In this document: piece after piece, positions 7,024-10,284 of the stretch | How the letters are laid out: every line of letters begins with the position of its first letter | Numbering within the stretch: the first letter of the stretch is position 1 | NCBI GenBank assembly: GCA_963933205.1 | Contig: CAWVTK010000064.1 | Coordinates: 1-10,284 of the forward strand | From: UBA6772 sp963933205 | Lineage (GTDB): Bacteria; Bacteroidota; Bacteroidia; Flavobacteriales; UBA7430 | DNA: 10,284 bases | Reading direction: 5' to 3' | Program-made: the position numbers and the translations under genes | The notes under the pieces: generated by a model | The model's database searches: none | What the model saw: the letters and a program-made list of their open reading frames with translations, nothing else | What the model was told of the DNA's origin: nothing

Positions 7024-7042
7024 TTTACTTTTGAAAAGTAAA
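7024..7042. repeat. 19-bp odd palindrome
   Basis: TTTACTTTT, G, AAAAGTAAA is a perfect 9+1+9 inverted repeat in the gap between convergent genes. It could be a small protein-binding dyad or a weak hairpin. In sequence this AT-rich it may also be fortuitous. Confidence 0.4.
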
Positions 7043-7070
7043 AAACACTTACACTGCCAATAAGTTGCCT

Positions 7071-7135
7071 AATTAATTTTTTGGTTTGTATATGGTCTAT
7101 TTGAAAGGCTAAAAACACTACAAACCTGATTAATT
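7071..7135. repeat. Two-part inverted repeat, possible structured RNA
   Basis: AATTAAT (7071-7077) pairs with ATTAATT (7129-7135). Inside it GGTTTGTA (7083-7090) pairs with TACAAACC (7119-7126), separated by a 5/2-nt internal loop and enclosing a 28-nt apical region. It could fold on either strand. It is not next to a clear promoter and has no U tract. Confidence 0.35.
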
Positions 7136-7354
7136 ATAAAATATCCGTACAATGTAAATTTTATTAAAAAAAGGACCATCCTAAGCCTATCGCTTTTACT
7201 TTCCCGTTCTACTTAAACTCAATTACCTAGTTTCTTAGAATACGAGCTACAAAATGTTTTAGTATGCAATATAACGAAAGCCTCCCTTATTGTTAAATTA
7301 AATAAACGCTAAAAAAATTGATTCTTAAACGCACAACACAAGAGCTAAAAATTC

Positions 7355-7398
7355 ATTTAAAAGATGTGTACGAATTATTGTATTTATTAAACACATCT
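7355..7398 (-). terminator. Possible terminator of the methyltransferase gene
   Basis: On the minus strand, AGATGTGT (7398-7391) and ACACATCT (7369-7362) form an 8-bp stem around a 21-nt AT-rich loop, followed by TTTTAAATG. It begins about 10 nt after the methyltransferase stop. The loop is long and the U run short, so efficiency is doubtful. Confidence 0.45.
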
Positions 7399-7407
7399 AA
7401 ATTTAGG

Positions 7408-8079
7408 TTAATTGTTTTCTAACAAATAATCAAACCTATAATACGAGTGGGGTAATTCTTGATTTTGAATTATAAGCTTCCCTTTCATTTTATTTTGAGT
7501 AGCAATTTTGCTTAGCTCCTGTTCACTCCAAAACTTACCCATTTTGGGTTGAAAAAGCAACCATTGTTTAAAGTAAAATAGTCGTTTTAATGTGGTGTCG
7601 TAATAGCTCCAAAACTTAGTCTTATCAGGTACATCTCCTATTAAAATAACCCCTCCAGGTTTTAGTAATTTTTTCATTTCAGAAATAACCAAAGCACCCT
7701 CTCTGTAATTAAAATATTGAAAAGAAAAATAGAGTAAAATTTTATCAAATTTTAAATCTATAGACAGCGAGAGTTGAGTGGCGTCTTCTTCTACAAAATT
7801 TAAATTTGGTGTTTGGAAATTAATTTGTGCCGATGTAATTAAGTTTTTAGAGAAATCTACTCCAAGTACTTGTTTACAGTAGGTAGAAAAACGATTTGTG
7901 AGGAGTCCGTTTCCACAACAAACATCTAGTAATACATCTGTTTTTTGTACATCTAAAAGTTTACAAATATGTTTTTCTATTTTAAGTAATTGGTTTTTAG
8001 ATATCGCGTCTCTTTGAACCTGCGCCAGCGGAGAGCTATTTTGAGCAACCTTGTTCCAATAATTTTTCCAGTAAGACAT
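7408..8079 (-). CDS. Class I SAM-dependent methyltransferase
   Basis: The product has 223 residues with the Rossmann-like SAM fold. Motif I is LLDVCCGNGLL (50-60), the acidic residue binding the SAM ribose is Asp75 in VLGVDFS (71-77), motif II is FVEEDAT (95-101, Asp99 near the adenine), strand 4 is FDKILLYFSFQYF (111-123) and the post-motif is LKPGGVILIGD (139-149). The N-terminus WKNYWNKVAQ with VQRD at 21-24 and the CCGNG form of motif I resemble methyltransferases often found near polysaccharide or surface-glycan genes, but nothing here identifies the substrate. It is flanked by a tRNA on one side and small membrane proteins on the other, so the context does not help. A -7-like element lies 56 nt upstream of the ATG. 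Confidence 0.88.
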   Translation of the reverse strand: MSYWKNYWNKVAQNSSPLAQVQRDAISKNQLLKIEKHICKLLDVQKTDVLLDVCCGNGLLTNRFSTYCKQVLGVDFSKNLITSAQINFQTPNLNFVEEDATQLSLSIDLKFDKILLYFSFQYFNYREGALVISEMKKLLKPGGVILIGDVPDKTKFWSYYDTTLKRLFYFKQWLLFQPKMGKFWSEQELSKIATQNKMKGKLIIQNQELPHSYYRFDYLLENN

Positions 8080-8134
8080 AGTGTATATTAAAAAAGCTAA
8101 GCTAACTAATAAAATATTTTGTGTAATTGTTTTA

Positions 8135-8142
8135 CAAAAATA
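8135..8142 (-). promoter_or_regulatory. Candidate -7 element upstream of the methyltransferase
   Basis: On the minus strand TATTTTTG fits TAnnTTTG exactly and would give a leader of about 50 nt. The nearest TTTG upstream (8170-8167) is 24 nt away, longer than the usual spacing, so the -33 match is poor. Confidence 0.4.
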
Positions 8143-8185
8143 TTAACCTGATATCTTAATAAGGCTCAAACAAGAGTTGTTTACA

Positions 8186-8425
8186 CTACTTTTTATTTTT
8201 AAAAACGGAGTATAATACGATAAGAGTTATTACTCCAATAAAGCTATTGTCTCCTAATTTCTCTGAAGCATTAATTATATTTCCAACAGGATTCCAACCA
8301 AAAAGAGTTGTGCCAACAATAAGCTGAACTACAACACCCAGGCATAAAAAAGGTACAGCCAGGTCTACAGCAAAACCTATTAGTTTTTTAATGGACTTGA
8401 GTTTATTTTTTAATTGTTCTTTCAT
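8186..8425 (-). CDS. Small two-helix membrane protein, second of a tandem pair
   Basis: The product has 79 residues. A basic amphipathic N-terminus (Lys-rich, residues 2-15) precedes two hydrophobic segments, about 16-40 (FAVDLAVPFLCLGVVVQLIV) and 61-75 (SFIGVITLIVLYSVF), and a KNKK tail. The polar connection carries FGWNPVGNI (42-50). It resembles the gene immediately upstream (8481-8702): both share LG[IV]xxQ[LI], then GW, then [VI]G[NS]I, and a Gly-Ile-Leu second helix ending in KK, with the same 16-residue spacing between the two key Gly residues. This suggests duplication and divergence. I recognise no family function. Holin-like or pilin-like roles are possible but unsupported. The start is 15 nt after a strong hairpin, so expression relative to its partner may be controlled by read-through. 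Confidence 0.8.
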   Translation of the reverse strand: MKEQLKNKLKSIKKLIGFAVDLAVPFLCLGVVVQLIVGTTLFGWNPVGNIINASEKLGDNSFIGVITLIVLYSVFKNKK

Positions 8426-8440
8426 TTGGATAAAAATAAA

Positions 8441-8474
8441 TAATTAAAGCCCCACAAAAGTAGGGCTTTAATTA
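8441..8474 (-). terminator. Perfect 12-bp hairpin between the twin small genes
   Basis: TAATTAAAGCCC (8441-8452) pairs perfectly with GGGCTTTAATTA (8463-8474) around a 10-nt loop. On the minus strand it starts 6 nt after the stop of the 73-aa gene and is followed by TTTATTTTTATCC, so it reads as an intrinsic terminator. The T-rich tail also forms the leader of the 79-aa gene, whose ATG follows 15 nt after the stem. It may attenuate rather than end transcription. Confidence 0.75.
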
Positions 8475-8480
8475 GGTTAA

Positions 8481-8702
8481 TTATTTTTTACCCATAAAGG
8501 ATAAAATAACAAGTAGTGCAATTAAACCTGCAAGGTCTGCATTTGCAAACCTACCCACTAAAGCGGTAATAGATCCAATTACATCCATTCCCGTCCATCC
8601 AATTCCTAAGATTTGTGCGGTAATTCCTAGTCCAACTAAAGACATTAATAAGGCAGTTAAACCTGATATTAAATCTCCAAGCATTTTAAAAGCGTTAGCC
8701 AT
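8481..8702 (-). CDS. Small two-helix membrane protein, first of a tandem pair
   Basis: The product has 73 residues with two hydrophobic segments, about 11-35 (LISGLTALLMSLVGLGITAQ and onward) and 56-70 (DLAGLIALLVILSFM), separated by a Gly-rich turn (GIGWTGMDVIGSI, 33-45) and ending in GKK. There is no cleavable signal or cysteine, so it is probably an inner-membrane hairpin. It aligns with the 79-aa product next door as a likely paralogue. A TATATTTG -7 element 28 nt upstream supports transcription from here. Function is unknown. The small size, Gly content and tandem arrangement could suit a membrane-permeabilising, oligomeric or stress-related protein, but no diagnostic motif is present. 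Confidence 0.8.
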   Translation of the reverse strand: MANAFKMLGDLISGLTALLMSLVGLGITAQILGIGWTGMDVIGSITALVGRFANADLAGLIALLVILSFMGKK

Positions 8703-8730
8703 AATAAATTGGTTTATTAGTTAATACGCT

Positions 8731-8738
8731 CAAATATA
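8731..8738 (-). promoter_or_regulatory. -7 element of the small membrane protein pair
   Basis: On the minus strand TATATTTG matches TAnnTTTG exactly, the same sequence as at the tRNA promoter. Transcription would start near 8725, giving a leader of roughly 22 nt. No TTTG is present at the expected -33 distance, so it may be weaker or factor-dependent. Confidence 0.55.
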
Positions 8739-8971
8739 AAAAGATAGATTACATATTTAGAAATATTTTAGAATTCACAGCTTAAAATTAAAACTGTATA
8801 TCTAGAAAAATATAGTTACAATAGTAGGTCTGTAATTAAGGCTATCAAAAGAAAAAATAATATTTAATTGTCTGATAAAGAGCTTGTTTCGTTTAGGTTA
8901 TTAACATTGATTTGTTCTTAACTATTGTACGCTAATACGCCTGTTATTACTGATATTAAATGGTTTACAAC
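8739..8971. other. Intergenic region upstream of the small membrane proteins
   Basis: This stretch lies between the phosphohexomutase terminator and the small-gene promoter. It is AT-rich, and I see no open frame, RNA gene or notable repeat in it. It probably holds only upstream regulatory sequence. Confidence 0.5.
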
Positions 8972-8999
8972 AAAAAAAACAGGCTATTAAGCCTGTTTT
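8972..8999 (-). terminator. Intrinsic terminator of the phosphohexomutase gene
   Basis: On the minus strand, AAAACAGGC (8999-8991), a TTAATA loop and GCCTGTTTT (8984-8976) form a perfect 9-bp stem followed by a T run continuing to 8972 (eight T's in total). It sits 21 nt after the stop codon and isolates this gene from the small-protein pair. Confidence 0.92.
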
Positions 9000-9020
9000 A
9001 AGTATTATTTATTAAAAAGT

Positions 9021-10284
9021 CTAATTCAAATCCATTTCAGCTCTTATTTTGAGTATTTTATTTTGTAATTTCTCTTTTACTGTATAAAATTCTGAGGAAG
9101 AATTTAACGCTTGTTTTACCGAAAAATAGAATTTTATTTTTGGTTCGGTTCCCGATGGTCTGGCTGTAATTTTAGTTCCTTTATTTGTAATAAACTGCAA
9201 TACATTAGATTCTGGTAAACCTGTTTTGGTTGTATCTAAATAATCTATAAATTTTACGACCTCTTCGCCAACTATAAAGGTAGGCGTGTTTTTACGTAAG
9301 TCGTCCATCATAGCTGCAATTTCTGCTGCACCATGTCGCCCTTGTTTTGTAATAGACACAAGATCTTCTAAATAAAACCCATATTCCAAATACATCTCTT
9401 GCATTAAATCGAAAAGATCTTTGCCATTACTTTTAGCCCAGGCTACCATTTCTGCAATCAAAGCACAAGAAATTATTGCGTCTTTATCTCTAACAAAATC
9501 CCCAGCTAAGTATCCATAACTTTCTTCTCCTCCACCTATAAATTGTTCTTTACCTTCGAGTGCTCGTATAAGCGCACCAATGTGTTTAAATCCGGTAAGT
9601 GTATTGTATACTTTTACTCCATGTGCCTTAGCTATTACATCCATTAAATCGGTGGTAACTACAGTTTTGGCAATAAATTCATTTCCGGTAATTTTTCCGA
9701 GTTCTTTCCATTTTGTTAGCAAATAGTTTATCAATAAAGAGCCTGTTTGGTTTCCATTTAATAAAACAAAGTCTCCAGATTTATCTGGAATAGCTATACC
9801 TACTCTATCGGCATCCGGGTCGGTTCCCATTACTAGTTGAGCTCCTTTTTCTTTTGCTAAATTTATAGCCAATTCTAAGGCTGCTGGTTCCTCTGGATTA
9901 GGAGATTTAACGGTAGGAAAATTACCATCAATACTGTCTTGAGAGGCAACCGTTATGATATTGGTAAAACCAAAAGCCTTTAAGGTTTTGGGAACCAGTA
10001 CAGAACCAGTACCGTGAATTCCTGTAAATACAATAGGTAAATCTTTATGTTTAAGAATTGCTTCTGGAGCTAAACTAAGTGTTTTTAAGCGTTCTATATA
10101 AAGTTCATCTATTTCTTCTCCTAAAGGAGTAATTAGAGCTTCTTGGGTATTAAAATTAACCTCTTCAATAGAAAGTGCTCTTACTTTGGTAATCAATTCA
10201 ACATCAAAAGGACTTACAATCTGACACCCATCATCTCCATAAACTTTATAACCGTTGTATTCTTTTGGATTATGAGAAGCTGTA
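9021..10284 (-). CDS. Alpha-D-phosphohexomutase, phosphoglucomutase type (N-terminus cut by window edge)
   Basis: The reading frame continues through the right edge. An apparent TTG start at 10196 is internal, because the same frame upstream encodes TASHNP (10283-10266), the family's phosphoserine active-site motif. The visible 420 residues also hold the metal-binding loop DPDADR (9821-9804), the sugar-specificity motif GEESYG (9530-9513) and the C-terminal phosphate-binding RPSGTEPK. All four active-site elements are therefore intact. GEESYG and the spacing fit the PgcA/PGM2-like phosphoglucomutase group (glucose-1-P to glucose-6-P), although related enzymes act on phosphomannose or phosphopentoses. 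Full members are about 570-580 aa, so roughly 150 N-terminal residues lie outside. A strong terminator follows 21 nt after the stop. Confidence 0.93.
   Translation of the reverse strand, partial: TASHNPKEYNGYKVYGDDGCQIVSPFDVELITKVRALSIEEVNFNTQEALITPLGEEIDELYIERLKTLSLAPEAILKHKDLPIVFTGIHGTGSVLVPKTLKAFGFTNIITVASQDSIDGNFPTVKSPNPEEPAALELAINLAKEKGAQLVMGTDPDADRVGIAIPDKSGDFVLLNGNQTGSLLINYLLTKWKELGKITGNEFIAKTVVTTDLMDVIAKAHGVKVYNTLTGFKHIGALIRALEGKEQFIGGGEESYGYLAGDFVRDKDAIISCALIAEMVAWAKSNGKDLFDLMQEMYLEYGFYLEDLVSITKQGRHGAAEIAAMMDDLRKNTPTFIVGEEVVKFIDYLDTTKTGLPESNVLQFITNKGTKITARPSGTEPKIKFYFSVKQALNSSSEFYTVKEKLQNKILKIRAEMDLN

Larger units (their letters stand above)
6954..7354. other. AT-rich intergenic region without a recognisable gene
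   Basis: About 400 bp lie between the convergent tRNA-Phe and methyltransferase transcripts. I see no open frame of convincing length, no tRNA and no transposase remnant. It contains a 19-bp odd palindrome and a longer two-part inverted repeat, listed separately. The rest is AT-rich with no structure I can support. Confidence 0.6.

Noticed and set aside
8186..8702. Twin small genes as a toxin-antitoxin pair
   Set aside because: Both products are similar hydrophobic membrane proteins. Neither looks like a soluble or DNA-binding antitoxin, and a hairpin separates them.
9774..9789. Dyad TCCAGAT/ATCTGGA inside the phosphohexomutase gene
   Set aside because: The arms are short with a 2-nt centre, it is deep in coding sequence and has no U tract, so it is probably coincidental.
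9021..10196. Phosphohexomutase starting at the TTG at 10196
   Set aside because: The frame stays open upstream and encodes the catalytic TASHNP motif, so the true start lies beyond the window.

Overview
The window looks like chromosomal DNA of a low-GC Bacteroidota, most likely a flavobacterium-like (Flavobacteriales) species. This rests on four things. The promoter upstream of the tRNA matches the Bacteroidota consensus (TTTG, about 20 nt, TAnnTTTG). Start codons lack clear Shine-Dalgarno sequences. CoaX carries the GTC variant of its phosphate motif that I associate with this phylum. The gene order coaX, outer-membrane protein, TPR protein, lptC, CorC-type protein, PpiD-type foldase is familiar from Bacteroidota. 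No mobile element, CRISPR array or integration scar is visible.

Left block (1-6747, all on the minus strand, so it reads right to left): a tightly packed probable operon. It starts with coaX (type III pantothenate kinase, CoA synthesis). Then come an outer-membrane beta-barrel-like protein overlapping coaX, a secreted TPR-type protein, the lipoprotein LptC, a 62-aa two-helix membrane protein overlapping lptC, and a DUF21/CBS/CorC membrane protein. It ends with an SurA_N/PpiD-like periplasmic foldase that runs off the left edge. Apart from coaX this is an envelope-biogenesis set: LPS transport, outer-membrane protein folding, and unassigned periplasmic and outer-membrane parts. The most unusual element is a perfect 16-bp hairpin inside the first codons of lptC, with a second perfect 9-bp hairpin just upstream between the TPR stop and the lptC start.

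Middle (6748-7407): a divergent intergenic region with a near-ideal promoter, a tRNA-Phe gene (GAA anticodon) on the plus strand and a strong intrinsic terminator. About 400 bp without a gene follow, holding some inverted repeats.

Right block (7408-10284, all minus strand): a SAM-dependent methyltransferase, two tandem small two-helix membrane proteins that look like diverged paralogues and are separated by a perfect 12-bp hairpin, and the C-terminal three quarters of an alpha-D-phosphohexomutase (phosphoglucomutase type) with its own terminator. The twin small proteins are the least explained coding content. I see no clear evidence for a complete novel defence or mobile system here.
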